From Streptomyces sp. McG3 (lineage in GTDB: Bacteria; Actinomycetota; Actinomycetes; Streptomycetales; Streptomycetaceae), in NCBI RefSeq assembly GCF_018619185.1, contig NZ_JAAXYC010000037.1, positions 1 to 41,524 of the forward strand: a stretch of DNA of 41,524 bases, in the 5' to 3' direction. Positions 28,289 through 36,867 of the stretch are shown here, piece by piece (position 1 is the stretch's first letter; every line of letters starts with the position of its first letter). A model generated the notes under the pieces. That model was not told the origin of the DNA and did no database searches. It was given only the letters and a program-made list of their open reading frames with translations. The translations under genes and the position numbers were made by a program.

Positions 28289-29554
28289 GTGGACACGATT
28301 GCCAGTCTGTTCAGCTTTATCACCACACCCGTCTCATGGGTCATCGTTCAGTTCCACAAGGTCTACGGGGCGCTCTTCGGCGACGACTCCGGCTGGGCCT
28401 GGGGTCTGTCGATCGTGTCGCTGGTGGTGCTGATCCGGATCTGCCTGATCCCGCTCTTCGTGAAGCAGATCAAGTCGACCCGCAACATGCAGGTGCTCCA
28501 GCCGAAGATGAAGGCGATCCAGGAGCGCTACAAGAACGACAAGCAGCGTCAGTCCGAAGAGATGATGAAGCTGTACAAGGAGACGGGCACCAACCCGCTC
28601 TCCTCGTGCCTTCCCATCCTGGCGCAGTCCCCGTTCTTCTTCGCCCTCTATCACGTGCTGTCGTCCATCGCCTCGGGCAAGAAGATCGGGGCGATCAACC
28701 AGGACCTGCTGGACAGCGCGCGTCAGGCGCACATCTTCGGCGCCCCGCTGGCCGCGAAGTTCACGGACAGCGTCGAGAAGGTCACCTCGCTCGACGCTTC
28801 TCTGATGGACGTCCGGATCGTCACCGCGATCATGATCGTGCTGATGTCGGCGTCGCAGTTCTTCACGCAGCGCCAGTTGATGACGAAGAACGTCGACCTG
28901 ACGGTGAAGACCCCGTACATGCAGCAGCAGAAGATGCTGATGTACATCTTCCCGGTCATCTTCGCCGTGATGGGCATCAACTTCCCCGTCGGTGTCCTCG
29001 TCTACTGGCTGACCACGAACGTCTGGACCATGGGTCAGCAGATGTACGTGATCAACCAGAACCCGACGCCGGGCAGCAAGGCGCAGGACGCCTACCTCCA
29101 GCGGGTCCTCAAGAGCGTGACCGCCCACGAGCAGGTGCGCGGCCGGACCCGGCGCAACACCGTCAAGGCCATCGTCGCCAAGGGCCCCGACCGCAACGAC
29201 ATCGAGCGCAAGTTCATCACCGGCCTCGGCAAGCTGGGTCTCGCGGCCCAGGACGACGGCACGGTGCAGAAGAGCGAGACCGCCGCCGCCGACGTCGAGG
29301 GCAGCCAGGCGCACAAGCGCCAGCAGCCCAAGCGCCAGACCAAGGCGAAGCGCCAGACGACCGGTGCCACGGCCGGTGGAGCCAAGGACGCGGAACCCGC
29401 GGACGCCGGCCCCAAGACCTCGCTCGAGAAGCAGGACGCACCGCAGGACGACAAGCCGAAGTCGGCGGGCAAGCCCGCCTCCGGCTCCTCACGCCAAGCC
29501 AAATCCGGACAGCGCAAGGGCCCGCAGCGGCCCAAGCACCCGTCCAAGAAGTAA
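28289..29554 (+). CDS. yidC: Membrane protein insertase YidC
   Basis: YidC/Oxa1 (421 aa) inserts and folds membrane proteins with or without SecYEG. The N-terminal helix ([20 protein letters not shown]) is followed by the amphipathic and first core helices ([20 protein letters not shown]), the conserved positively charged groove residue Arg in VLIRIC, the cytosolic coiled-coil [20 protein letters not shown], and further helices at about 105-125, 170-190 and 215-245. The last 130 residues are a basic, Lys/Gln/Ala-rich cytosolic tail ending KHPSKK, suited to ribosome contact. The GTG at 28289 has AAGGAG 8 nt upstream. Confidence 0.97.
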   Translation: MDTIASLFSFITTPVSWVIVQFHKVYGALFGDDSGWAWGLSIVSLVVLIRICLIPLFVKQIKSTRNMQVLQPKMKAIQERYKNDKQRQSEEMMKLYKETGTNPLSSCLPILAQSPFFFALYHVLSSIASGKKIGAINQDLLDSARQAHIFGAPLAAKFTDSVEKVTSLDASLMDVRIVTAIMIVLMSASQFFTQRQLMTKNVDLTVKTPYMQQQKMLMYIFPVIFAVMGINFPVGVLVYWLTTNVWTMGQQMYVINQNPTPGSKAQDAYLQRVLKSVTAHEQVRGRTRRNTVKAIVAKGPDRNDIERKFITGLGKLGLAAQDDGTVQKSETAAADVEGSQAHKRQQPKRQTKAKRQTTGATAGGAKDAEPADAGPKTSLEKQDAPQDDKPKSAGKPASGSSRQAKSGQRKGPQRPKHPSKK

Positions 29555-29568
29555 GAAGGAGTCCATCC

Positions 29569-30084
29569 GTGACGGAAGGCACCACCTCCACGGCCGCCGC
29601 TGAGGCCGGCAGCGACACCCTGACCCGCTTGGAGCAGGAGGGCGAGATCGCGGCCGACTATCTTGAGGGACTGCTCGACATCGCCGACCTCGACGGTGAT
29701 ATCGACATGGACGTCGAGGCGGACCGGGCCGCGGTGTCGATCATCAGCGAATCGGCGCGCGACCTCCAGAAGCTCGTGGGCCGCGACGGTGAGGTCCTGG
29801 AGGCGCTCCAGGAGCTGACGCGGCTGGCCGTCCACCGGGAGACGGGTGACCGCAGCCGTCTGATGCTGGACATCGGTGGCTTCCGTGCCAAGAAGCGCGA
29901 GATCCTCGCGGCGCTGGGTGCCAAGGCCGCGGACGAGGTCAAGAGCTCGGGCGAGCCGGTGAAGCTGGACCCGATGACGCCGTTCGAGCGCAAGGTCGTG
30001 CACGACGCGATCGCCGCGGCCGGTCTCCGGAGCGAGTCGGAGGGCGAGGAGCCGCAGCGCTTCGTCGTCGTTCTCCCGGCCTGA
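29569..30084 (+). CDS. khpB: KhpB/Jag-like KH-R3H RNA-binding protein
   Basis: The 171-residue protein has an acidic N-terminus, a KH-like domain (about 50-105: ISESARDLQKLVGRDGEVLEA with the G-R-D-G loop, LMLDIGGFRAKKREIL) and a C-terminal R3H domain (about 125-171: PMTPFERKVVHDAIAAA, ending EPQRFVVVLPA). These Jag/KhpB/EloR proteins bind RNA and are linked to cell elongation in Firmicutes. The N-terminal Jag-N domain is missing, as usual in actinobacteria. The GTG at 29569 follows AAGGAG. It lies 14 nt after yidC and is closed by a strong terminator. Confidence 0.93.
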   Translation: MTEGTTSTAAAEAGSDTLTRLEQEGEIAADYLEGLLDIADLDGDIDMDVEADRAAVSIISESARDLQKLVGRDGEVLEALQELTRLAVHRETGDRSRLMLDIGGFRAKKREILAALGAKAADEVKSSGEPVKLDPMTPFERKVVHDAIAAAGLRSESEGEEPQRFVVVLPA

Positions 30085-30100
30085 CCGGATCCTTGTACTG

Positions 30101-30130
30101 TCGGCCCCGTCTGTTCGCAGGCGGGGCCGA
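30101..30130 (+). terminator. Intrinsic terminator after khpB
   Basis: A 13-bp stem (30101-30113 with 30118-30130, one G-U) is capped by a TTCG tetraloop and followed by TCTTTGT. It is the most classical intrinsic terminator in the window and closes the rpmH-khpB operon before rsmG. Confidence 0.9.
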
Positions 30131-30193
30131 TCTTTGTCAGCCTGATAGTCAGCCACCCACAGTGCGCTAGTGCGGTATGGAAGGACGGTCCCC

Positions 30194-30910
30194 GTGACGG
30201 AGGCAGCAGAGCTCCCCCAGGCACCTGCGGAGGCGCAGGCGGTGTTCGGAGAGCTCTTCCCGGAGGCTGTCCGGTACGCGGAGCTTCTTGCGGATGCCGG
30301 GGTCAAGCGAGGCCTGATCGGGCCGCGTGAGGTCCCCCGGCTGTGGGAGCGGCACCTGCTGAACTGTGCGGTGCTCTCCGAGGTCGTGCCCAAAGGCGTC
30401 ACCGTCTGCGATGTGGGCTCCGGCGCGGGGCTGCCGGGTATCCCGCTGGCTCTGGTGCGCCCCGATCTCAAGATCACCTTGCTGGAGCCGCTGCTGCGGC
30501 GGACGAACTTCCTCCAGGAAGTCGTCGAACTGCTCGGCCTGGACCATGTGACGGTCGTGCGCGGCCGGGCCGAGGAGGTCCTCGGGACGCTTCAGCCCGT
30601 TCATGTGGTGACCGCCCGTGCGGTGGCGCCGCTGGACCGGCTGGCGGGCTGGGGCGTGCCCCTGCTGAAGCCTTACGGGGAGATGCTCGCGCTCAAGGGC
30701 GACACCGCCGAGGAGGAGCTCAACGGCGCCAGGGCCGCGCTCAGCAAGCTCGGTGTCCTGGAGACGGAGGTGATCCAGGTCGGTGAGGGTTTGGTCGATC
30801 CGCTCTCCACCGTGGTCCGTGTCGTGGTGGGAGAGAGCCCGGGCGGTGTGAGGTTCGCCGCAAAGAGGGCCAAGGCCGCTCGGACGGAGCGGACGCGCAG
30901 GCGTCGCTGA
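30194..30910 (+). CDS. rsmG: 16S rRNA (guanine527-N7)-methyltransferase RsmG (GidB)
   Basis: RsmG (238 aa) methylates N7 of G527 in 16S rRNA; its loss gives low-level streptomycin resistance and, in Streptomyces, can raise antibiotic production. The SAM-binding motif is [16 protein letters not shown], followed by [15 protein letters not shown] and the motif [19 protein letters not shown]. The GTG at 30194 follows GGAAGGA. The last 20 residues are Arg/Lys/Ala-rich, as in other actinobacterial RsmG. It sits alone between the khpB terminator and the parAB leader. Confidence 0.97.
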   Translation: MTEAAELPQAPAEAQAVFGELFPEAVRYAELLADAGVKRGLIGPREVPRLWERHLLNCAVLSEVVPKGVTVCDVGSGAGLPGIPLALVRPDLKITLLEPLLRRTNFLQEVVELLGLDHVTVVRGRAEEVLGTLQPVHVVTARAVAPLDRLAGWGVPLLKPYGEMLALKGDTAEEELNGARAALSKLGVLETEVIQVGEGLVDPLSTVVRVVVGESPGGVRFAAKRAKAARTERTRRRR

Positions 30911-31076
30911 GGGGCAGCTCGGGACGGTGGCGTCGTCCGGTCGGGAGCTCTGTCCGGCCGGGCGGTATGAGGTTTCTGTATGCTCTCGCGTCGCTTAGCG
31001 GCGGTTCTGCCGGAAAGTAGCGATACGTACCCCGTGCGGAGTGTCGTGGCCTGGTAGTTGCTTCGCGGGGGCATCG

Positions 31077-31092
31077 TGTTTCACGTGAAACG
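31077..31092. other. parS: parS site 1 (upstream of parA)
   Basis: TGTTTCACGTGAAACG matches 15 of 16 bases of the parS consensus bound by ParB. It lies in the parA leader, 161 bp before the chosen parA start, where ParB binding could also affect parAB transcription. Confidence 0.93.
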
Positions 31093-31174
31093 TCGCTCTC
31101 TGCTGCAGGGAATCATCGGCCGCGGTCGTGCGGCTGCCACGCCGCGCGACCGCAAGCCCGGACGGGTTGCCGAG

Positions 31175-31201
31175 TTGTCCACACGCACGGATTCATCCAC
31201 A
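31175..31201 (+). promoter_or_regulatory. DnaA boxes upstream of parA
   Basis: A perfect TTGTCCACA (31175-31183) and TCATCCACA (31193-31201, one mismatch from TTATCCACA) lie in the same orientation with starts 18 bp apart. They are 37-63 bp before the chosen parA start, in the gap of about 327 bp after rsmG that also holds parS site 1. I found no convincing promoter hexamers there. Confidence 0.6.
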
Positions 31202-31237
31202 GAACAGCGGGCCTCGCTGGTTCACGACCCCGAAAGC

Positions 31238-32314
31238 ATGGCAGGCTCTGTTCATTGCGAGCCTGAAGTCGAGGAGAGTGAATCCTTGCGGTCCGACGCC
31301 AACATCGCGGGACCGATGACCGACCCGGTCCCCGGTCCCCGAACCGAGTCCGTGGGTGAGGGTGTTTCACGTGAAACACCGCCGCCGATGGACGACACAC
31401 CCATCGGCCGAGCCGCTCAGCTGGCGGTCGAGGCCCTCGGCCGCGCCGGCGAAGGGCTGCCCCGTCCTGACCGCACCCGCGTCATGGTGGTGGCCAACCA
31501 GAAGGGCGGGGTCGGGAAGACGACCACGACGGTCAACCTTGCCGCCTCCCTGGCCCTGCACGGTGCACGCGTTCTGGTGGTCGACCTCGACCCGCAGGGC
31601 AACGCCTCCACGGCCCTGGGCATCGATCACCACGCCGATGTTCCCTCGATCTACGACGTCCTGGTGGAGAGCCGCCCGCTCTCCGAGGTGGTCCAGCCCG
31701 TACCGGACGTCGAAGGTCTCTTCTGTGCCCCCGCCACCATCGATCTCGCCGGTGCGGAGATCGAGCTGGTCTCGCTGGTCGCACGGGAGAGCCGGCTCCA
31801 GCGGGCCATCCAGGCGTATGAGCAGCCGTTGGACTACATCCTCATCGACTGCCCGCCCTCGCTGGGTCTGTTGACGGTGAACGCGCTGGTGGCCGGGGCC
31901 GAGGTGCTGATCCCCATCCAGTGCGAGTACTACGCGCTGGAAGGCCTGGGCCAGCTCCTGCGGAACGTCGACCTGGTGCGGGGCCATCTCAATCCGGACC
32001 TGCACGTCTCGACGATCCTGTTGACGATGTACGACGGCCGGACGAGGCTCGCCTCGCAGGTCGCCGAGGAGGTTCGTACCCACTTCGGCAAGGAAGTGCT
32101 GCGGACGAGCATCCCGCGGTCGGTGCGCATCTCGGAGGCACCGAGCTACGGGCAGACCGTGCTGACCTATGACCCGGGGTCCAGCGGTTCGCTCTCGTAT
32201 CTCGAAGCCGCCCGGGAGATCGCCCTACGGGGCGCCGGGGTGCACTACGAGGCTCAGCACGCCCACACGAGCAGTCAGAACAGCCAGCAGAACGTTTCGG
32301 AGGGCATTCAGTGA
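31238..32314 (+). CDS. parA: Chromosome partitioning ATPase ParA
   Basis: ParA (358 aa from this start) is a Walker-type ATPase that, with ParB and parS, segregates chromosomes and in Streptomyces assembles along sporulating aerial hyphae. The deviant Walker A motif is [12 protein letters not shown] (about 90-101), with [10 protein letters not shown] and [11 protein letters not shown] downstream and the C-terminal [11 protein letters not shown]. The start is uncertain: ATG 31238 gives the conserved-looking [23 protein letters not shown] 31286 has the better ribosome site (GAGGAG); ATG 31316 is also possible. The frame also stays open to 31058 through parS and the DnaA boxes, which I regard as leader. 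A perfect parS lies inside the N-terminal coding region and encodes VSRET. Confidence 0.95.
   Translation: MAGSVHCEPEVEESESLRSDANIAGPMTDPVPGPRTESVGEGVSRETPPPMDDTPIGRAAQLAVEALGRAGEGLPRPDRTRVMVVANQKGGVGKTTTTVNLAASLALHGARVLVVDLDPQGNASTALGIDHHADVPSIYDVLVESRPLSEVVQPVPDVEGLFCAPATIDLAGAEIELVSLVARESRLQRAIQAYEQPLDYILIDCPPSLGLLTVNALVAGAEVLIPIQCEYYALEGLGQLLRNVDLVRGHLNPDLHVSTILLTMYDGRTRLASQVAEEVRTHFGKEVLRTSIPRSVRISEAPSYGQTVLTYDPGSSGSLSYLEAAREIALRGAGVHYEAQHAHTSSQNSQQNVSEGIQ
31363..31378. other. parS: parS site 2 (inside parA)
   Basis: TGTTTCACGTGAAACA is the perfect 16-bp palindrome. It lies in the variable N-terminal part of the parA coding sequence, where the reading frame makes it code for VSRET. Confidence 0.97.
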
Positions 32315-33405
32315 GTGAGCGTCGTAGAGGACTGGGGCGTGGGCTCGGTGCGCTGATCCCCGCCGCTCCCCAGGAGAAGCAGGTGTCGGCGCCCGGAGGC
32401 GGTGCGGCGTCGTCCGGCGCGGGTCCGGTTCTGACGGCCGAGCGCGGGGTGGCCGCTGCGAAGGTGACCGCGCTGCCTTCCGTCCCGGTGGTGCCGGAGC
32501 CCGCGTCCACTCCGGAGGGCCGGTCCGAGCAGGAAGCCGGGACGTCCGGCGCGTACTTCGCCGAGCTGCCGATCGGGACGATCACCCCGAACCCTCGCCA
32601 GCCTCGTGAGGTCTTCGACGAGGACGCGCTGGCCGAGCTGGTCGTCTCCATCAAGGAAGTCGGCCTTCTTCAGCCGGTCGTCGTCCGGAAGGTGGGCCCG
32701 GACAGCTACGAGCTCATCATGGGTGAGCGTCGGTGGAGGGCCTGCCGTGAAGCGGGCCTGGAGCGGATTCCCACCATCGTCCGTGCCACGGACGACGAGA
32801 AGCTGCTGCTGGACGCGCTTCTGGAGAACCTCCACCGGGCTCAGCTGAACCCGCTGGAGGAGGCCGCTGCGTACGACCAGCTCCTCAAGGACTTCAAGTG
32901 CACCCATGACCAGCTGGCCGACCGGATCGGCCGTTCGCGTCCGCAGGTGACGAACACACTGCGGCTGCTGCGGCTTTCGCCGCCGGTGCAGCGCCGGGTC
33001 GCCGCAGGCGTCCTCTCGGCCGGCCATGCCCGCGCGCTGCTGTCCGTGGACGATTCCGAGGAGCAGGACCGGCTGGCCCACCGCATCGTGGCCGAGGGGC
33101 TTTCGGTGCGCGCGGTCGAGGAGATCGTGACGCTCATGGGCTCGCGCCCCACGAGCGCTGCGAAGCCCAAGGGTCCGAGGGCCGGTGGCCGTCTGTCCCC
33201 CGCTCTGACCGACCTGGCGACCCGACTGTCCGATCGCTTCGAGACCCGGGTGAAGGTCGACCTCGGGCAGAAGAAGGGCAAGATCGTCGTCGAGTTCGCC
33301 TCGATGGAGGACCTGGACCGGATCCTCGGCAGTCTCGCCCCGGGCGAGGGGCGAGTGCTGGAGCGTCGGCTCGACGAGTCGTCCGAGGAGGACGACGAGG
33401 GCTGA
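32311..33405 (+). CDS. parB: Chromosome partitioning protein ParB
   Basis: ParB (364 aa) is the parS-binding CTP-dependent clamp that loads and spreads around the origin. The N-terminus [17 protein letters not shown] carries the ParA-stimulating region. The CTPase domain has [20 protein letters not shown] and the arginine motif [13 protein letters not shown]. The helix-turn-helix that reads parS is about [20 protein letters not shown], followed by a dimerisation domain ending [19 protein letters not shown]. The region about residues 15-80 is a Pro/Ala-rich insertion typical of Streptomyces. It overlaps parA by 4 bases (GTGA), so the partners are translationally coupled. Confidence 0.98.
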   Translation: MSERRRGLGRGLGALIPAAPQEKQVSAPGGGAASSGAGPVLTAERGVAAAKVTALPSVPVVPEPASTPEGRSEQEAGTSGAYFAELPIGTITPNPRQPREVFDEDALAELVVSIKEVGLLQPVVVRKVGPDSYELIMGERRWRACREAGLERIPTIVRATDDEKLLLDALLENLHRAQLNPLEEAAAYDQLLKDFKCTHDQLADRIGRSRPQVTNTLRLLRLSPPVQRRVAAGVLSAGHARALLSVDDSEEQDRLAHRIVAEGLSVRAVEEIVTLMGSRPTSAAKPKGPRAGGRLSPALTDLATRLSDRFETRVKVDLGQKKGKIVVEFASMEDLDRILGSLAPGEGRVLERRLDESSEEDDEG

Positions 33406-33421
33406 GCGGCGGGACCCGAGG

Positions 33422-33468
33422 AAGGGCGGGCCGTGAGCCGGGTGCATACCGGAACACGGCCCGCCCTT
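33422..33468. terminator. parB terminator
   Basis: A perfect 14-bp stem (33422-33435 with 33455-33468) with a 19-nt loop that itself can pair (CCGG with CCGG) ends in TTT. It lies 17 nt after the parB stop. Confidence 0.88.
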
Positions 33469-33563
33469 TGCGCTCTCTCGGTATCCGCATCACCTCTGGG
33501 TGGATACGATGCGTTCTGGGACGGCGCATCCACGGTGATCGACCTCAGAGGAGGGCGGAGGCC

Positions 33564-33821
33564 TTGCGAAGAGTGAGCCGCAGTCGGCTCGTCACGGTCG
33601 GGCTGGGCCTGGGCGCCGTCGGGGGATTCGTCGGCAGTCTGTTCCATGAACGGAGCACACTGGCAGCCGCACGTGGTGCGGCGGGCGAAGGAAGGGAGGG
33701 ATCGCTGTCATGGGGCGTCGGCTCGTACCACTCACCCTGGACAACCTTCCGGATCTCCCCGAGCGTTGCCGCTCGTGCGTCTTCTGGGAGCTTGACCCGG
33801 TCAGTGGGGAAGCCGCGGTAA
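33564..33821 (+). CDS. Possible small single-TM protein upstream of the GNAT gene
   Basis: I do not recognise this product and its reality is doubtful. From the TTG at 33564, preceded by GGAGGGCGGAGG, the frame gives LRRVSRSRLVTVGLGLGAVG and then GFVGSLFHERSTL: a basic start and a clear membrane helix. It then runs on for about 45 residues of nondescript sequence that overlap the first 112 bases of the GNAT gene. The helix and the ribosome site argue for translation; the long overlap and rare start argue against it. Without it the 304-bp gap holds only the parB terminator. Confidence 0.3.
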   Translation: MRRVSRSRLVTVGLGLGAVGGFVGSLFHERSTLAAARGAAGEGREGSLSWGVGSYHSPWTTFRISPSVAARASSGSLTRSVGKPR

Positions 33822-34327
33822 AGGCGGGCAAGCCGGAGCTGGAGAAGGAAGCCTGGATCTCCGCGGTCCTCCTGGAGTGGGGGTCCTGCGGCCGGGTGGT
33901 CTATGTGGACGACGTGCCGGCGGGCTTCGTGCTCTATGCCCCGCCCGCGTACGTCCCCCGCTCGACGGCTTTCCCGACCAGCCCGGTCTCCCCCGATGCC
34001 GTCCAGCTCATCACTGGGCTGATCATTCCCGAGTACCAGGGTCAGGGGCTGGGCCGTGTCATGGTGCAGACGGTGGCGAAGGACGTTCTGCGCAGGGGTT
34101 TCAAGGCGATCGAGGCGTTCGGTGACGCGCGGTCCGAGCAAGCCACCTGCGTGCTTCCCGCGGATCATCTGCTGGCCGTCGGCTTCAAGACCGTGCGCCC
34201 GCATCCCGTGTACCCACGGCTGAGGCTGGATCTGCGGACGACGCTCTCCTGGAAGGAAGACGTGGAGATGGCGCTCGACCGGCTTCTGGGGGCGGTTCAG
34301 AAGGAACCGGTGCTGCGGCCGTTGTGA
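33710..34327 (+). CDS. GNAT family N-acetyltransferase
   Basis: The 205-residue protein looks like a GNAT acetyltransferase, which moves the acetyl group of acetyl-CoA to an amine. The acetyl-CoA-binding motif is visible as LIIPEYQGQGLGRVMVQTV (the Q-G-Q-G-L-G pyrophosphate loop). Before it stands a Cys-containing segment CRSCVFWELDP and the strand VVYVDDVPAGFVLYAPP, and after it FKAIEAFGD. The ATG at 33710 follows GGAGGG at 9 nt. It lies between parB and the trx genes and converges with trxA at a terminator that contains parS site 3. The substrate is unknown; a GNAT gene next to parB is common in Streptomyces. Confidence 0.88.
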   Translation: MGRRLVPLTLDNLPDLPERCRSCVFWELDPVSGEAAVKAGKPELEKEAWISAVLLEWGSCGRVVYVDDVPAGFVLYAPPAYVPRSTAFPTSPVSPDAVQLITGLIIPEYQGQGLGRVMVQTVAKDVLRRGFKAIEAFGDARSEQATCVLPADHLLAVGFKTVRPHPVYPRLRLDLRTTLSWKEDVEMALDRLLGAVQKEPVLRPL

Positions 34328-34356
34328 GGCAGGAACGCTGCTATCTGCCGCCATGC

Positions 34357-34393
34357 GAAACGGGCCCACCCCTTCAGGGGGTGGGCCCGTTTC
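34357..34393. terminator. Bidirectional terminator overlapping parS site 3
   Basis: A perfect 16-bp stem (34357-34372 with 34378-34393) with loop TTCAG separates the convergent GNAT and trxA genes. The last 6 bases of its right arm, CGTTTC, are also the first 6 bases of parS site 3. Confidence 0.9.
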
Positions 34394-34403
34394 ACGTGAA
34401 ACA
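34388..34403. other. parS: parS site 3 (between GNAT gene and trxA)
   Basis: CGTTTCACGTGAAACA matches 15 of 16 consensus bases; only the first base differs. It overlaps the convergent terminator by 6 bp. Confidence 0.93.
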
Positions 34404-34421
34404 TCGCGCGCTGATGCGCGA

Positions 34422-34754
34422 TTACGCGCTGATGAAGCCTTCGAGGTCGCGGAGGATCGCGGCCTTCGGCTTGGCGCCGACGATGGTCTTGGCGACCTCG
34501 CCGCCCTGGTACACGTTCAGGGTCGGGATGGACATCACGCCGTACTTGGCGGCGGTGGCCGGGTTCTCGTCGATGTTGAGCTTGACGATCTCGATCTGGT
34601 CGCCGTGCTCCGCTGCGATCGCCTCCAGCGAGGGGGCGATCTGGCGGCACGGGCCGCACCAGGCGGCCCAGAAGTCCACCAGAACGGGCTTGTCGCTCTT
34701 GAGGACGACCTCGTCGAAGGTGTCATCCGTAACGTGCTTCAGGTCGCCGGCCAC
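34422..34754 (-). CDS. trxA: Thioredoxin
   Basis: Thioredoxin (110 aa) is a cytosolic disulfide reductase. The active site is WCGPC (Cys33 and Cys36) in LVDFWAAWCGPCRQIAP, and the cis-Pro loop is GVMSIPTLNVY. The length is normal. The GTG at 34754 follows AAGGAGG at 5 nt, one of the best ribosome sites in the window. It is 46 bp downstream of trxB and almost certainly co-transcribed with it from the SigR-type promoter. Confidence 0.98.
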   Translation of the reverse strand: MAGDLKHVTDDTFDEVVLKSDKPVLVDFWAAWCGPCRQIAPSLEAIAAEHGDQIEIVKLNIDENPATAAKYGVMSIPTLNVYQGGEVAKTIVGAKPKAAILRDLEGFISA

Positions 34755-34800
34755 GGCGGCCTCCTTAGTCTCTCGGGGTGGTGGGATGCGGTGCGGACGT

Positions 34801-35772
34801 TCAGACGGCCGGGGTCTTCTCCGGCTCGGCGGGCTCCGCGTCGGCCAGGGCCGCGAGGAAGCGCTCGGCGTCCAGGGCGGCGGAGCAGCCGGTGCCCGCT
34901 GCCGTGATGGCCTGACGGTAGGTGTGGTCGACCACGTCTCCGGCGCCGAAGACGCCGGTGAGGTTGGTACGGGTGGAGGGCGCCTCGACCTTCAGGTAGC
35001 CCTCGTCGTCGAGCTCCAGCTGACCCTTGAAGAGCTCGGTGCGCGGGTCGTGGCCTACGGCGATGAACAGTCCGGTCACGGGGAGCTCGGACGTCTCGCC
35101 GGTCTTGGTGTTGCGCAGGGTCAGACCGGAGAGCTTCTGGTCTCCCTTGACCTCGGCGACCTCGCTGTCCCACGCGAACTTGATCTTCGGGTCGGCGAAG
35201 GCCCGGTCCTGCATGGCCTTGGAGGCGCGCAGGGTGTCACGGCGGTGGACGATCGTGACGGACTTGGCGAAGCGGGAGAGGAACGTCGCCTCCTCCATCG
35301 CGGTGTCGCCGCCGCCGACCACGGCGATGTCGTGGTCCTTGAAGAAGAAGCCGTCGCAGGTGGCGCACCAGGAGACACCGCGTCCGGAGAGGGCGTCCTC
35401 GTTGGGCAGTCCGAGCTTGCGGTGCTGGGAGCCGGTCGTGACGATGACGGCCTTGGCGCGGTGGACGGTGCCCGCGGTGTCGGTGACCGTCTTGACGTCA
35501 CCGGTGAGGTCGACCGCGACCACGTCGTCGGGGATCAGCTCGGCGCCGAAGCGCTCGGCCTGGGCGCGCATGTTGTCCATGAGCTCGGGGCCCATGATGC
35601 CGTCCTGGAAGCCGGGGAAGTTCTCCACGTCGGTGGTGTTCATCAGCGCACCGCCGGCCGTGACGGCGCCCTCGAAGACCAACGGGTTCAGCGAGGCGCG
35701 GGCGGTGTACAGCGCGGCGGTGTACCCGGCCGGTCCGGAGCCGATGATGATCACATTACGGACGTCGCTCAC
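34801..35772 (-). CDS. trxB: Thioredoxin reductase
   Basis: TrxB (323 aa) is the FAD enzyme that reduces thioredoxin with NADPH. The FAD-binding motif GSGPAG is at 11-16. The redox-active CATC (Cys136, Cys139) in [12 protein letters not shown] is followed by the NADPH-binding [12 protein letters not shown], and the C-terminal FAD motif is [22 protein letters not shown] short Ala/Glu/Pro tail follows. The GTG start is at 35772. The promoter at 35843-35868 matches the SigR consensus. Confidence 0.98.
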   Translation of the reverse strand: MSDVRNVIIIGSGPAGYTAALYTARASLNPLVFEGAVTAGGALMNTTDVENFPGFQDGIMGPELMDNMRAQAERFGAELIPDDVVAVDLTGDVKTVTDTAGTVHRAKAVIVTTGSQHRKLGLPNEDALSGRGVSWCATCDGFFFKDHDIAVVGGGDTAMEEATFLSRFAKSVTIVHRRDTLRASKAMQDRAFADPKIKFAWDSEVAEVKGDQKLSGLTLRNTKTGETSELPVTGLFIAVGHDPRTELFKGQLELDDEGYLKVEAPSTRTNLTGVFGAGDVVDHTYRQAITAAGTGCSAALDAERFLAALADAEPAEPEKTPAV

Positions 35773-35842
35773 GGGTTTCTTCCTCGTTTCTGCAGACTGC
35801 CTAACTGCCTACGGGGTCGGTTCAACGACTCACACCCCACCC

Positions 35843-35868
35843 AACGGATCCTACGGCTGATGCATTCC
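35843..35868 (-). promoter_or_regulatory. SigR-type promoter of trxBA
   Basis: On the minus strand GGGAAT (its GGAAT at 35864-35868) and GTT (35843-35845) are separated by exactly 18 bp, the established GGAAT-N18-GTT consensus of SigR, the thiol-stress sigma factor. trxBA is a classical SigR target in S. coelicolor. Confidence 0.88.
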
Positions 35869-35898
35869 CGAACGTGCCGCGGCGGTCGCGGACGGTTC

Positions 35899-36867
35899 TC
35901 AGGGGCGGTCGTAGGCGCGGGTGAGCAGCAGCTGCCCCGTGGACTCCGGGGCGGTGTCCACGCAGGAGGAGGCGACGAGATAGGCCCGCACGCGTGAGGG
36001 GTCGCTCGGGTGCGGAAGGACGACGAGATAGGCGTCCGTTCCCTGGTACGTCCCCTTGTCCAGGGCGAGGGCCGGCGTGGTGCGGCCGGTGGCCTGCTGG
36101 ACACAGGGGGGAACGTCGACAGCAGGGGCCTTCAAGGGGCTCCTGGACGTCTCGGCCTCGGGGGTGAGGGCCTCACTCGTCGACTTGGTGTCCGCGCCCG
36201 GCGGCACCTTCTTGGCGCCGGGGCTCTCCGGGGATGCCCCACTGCCGAGGAGGTCCTGGACCTGCGATTCCAGTGTGCCGTCGGCGTAGGCGTGCGCGCG
36301 GCTCTCCCCGGCGCTGACCCCGCTGTCTGCCGCGGTCTTGGAGGAGTCGCCGGACGGGGCGATGGACTGGAGGAAGAAGACGCTCATCCCGATGACCGCC
36401 GCGCCGAACGCGGTGCCGAGGACCACAGCGCGCCGCCGCCGGCGGGAGGGACGACGGCCCGGTCCGGTGGCGGCGGAGGACCGGCCCGCAGGGCGGTCCG
36501 GAACGGAGGCGCCGACGCTCCTGGGAGCGGGTTCGTGCGTCGCACGGTCGGTCGTCGAGTCTTCGCCGGTCGTTGTTTCACGTGAAACAACGACCGGCTC
36601 GTCCACGGCGGGAGCGGTGGGGCGGCCCTCCGCCGCGAGAGCCGCGTCGATACGGGCGGCGATGTCCTCGGGCATCGGCTCCGGGGCGGGCATGGCTCCG
36701 AGGAGCCCCCGGATCTCTTCCAGGGATTCCTGTACCTCCGAGCAGAGGTCGCATCCCGCGACGTGCTGCCGGACGTCCGTCGCCCGGGAAGGGGAGAGCA
36801 GTCCCTCGGTGAGATCGGAGATCTCGGAGACCTCCGGGTGCTGAGCCGTGTCGGCCGTGGATGTCAC
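35899..36867 (-). CDS. Membrane-anchored zinc-type anti-sigma factor, partner of SigM
   Basis: The 322-residue protein starts with a zinc anti-sigma domain carrying H-x3-C-x2-C (His35, Cys39, Cys42 in RQHVAGCDLCSEV). A charged linker and an Arg-rich stop lead to a membrane helix (about 147-168, VVLGTAFGAAVIGMSVFFL) and an extracytoplasmic domain with two Cys (PPCVQQ and SSCVDT) that may form a disulfide. It should hold SigM inactive until an envelope or redox signal arrives. The GTG at 36867 overlaps the sigM stop by 4 bases (GTGA), giving coupled 1:1 synthesis. A perfect parS lies in the linker and encodes VSRET. M. tuberculosis has the same order sigM, anti-sigma, trxB, trx. Confidence 0.9.
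   Translation of the reverse strand: MTSTADTAQHPEVSEISDLTEGLLSPSRATDVRQHVAGCDLCSEVQESLEEIRGLLGAMPAPEPMPEDIAARIDAALAAEGRPTAPAVDEPVVVSRETTTGEDSTTDRATHEPAPRSVGASVPDRPAGRSSAATGPGRRPSRRRRRAVVLGTAFGAAVIGMSVFFLQSIAPSGDSSKTAADSGVSAGESRAHAYADGTLESQVQDLLGSGASPESPGAKKVPPGADTKSTSEALTPEAETSRSPLKAPAVDVPPCVQQATGRTTPALALDKGTYQGTDAYLVVLPHPSDPSRVRAYLVASSCVDTAPESTGQLLLTRAYDRP
36574..36589. other. parS: parS site 4 (inside the anti-sigma gene)
   Basis: TGTTTCACGTGAAACA is a perfect 16-bp parS. It lies in the linker region of the anti-sigma coding sequence and is translated there as VSRET. Confidence 0.97.

Noticed and set aside
31058..31237. N-terminal extension of ParA through parS site 1 and the DnaA boxes
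   Set aside because: The frame is open, but the peptide is low-complexity and the stretch contains cis-elements. Starts at 31238 or later fit ParA better.
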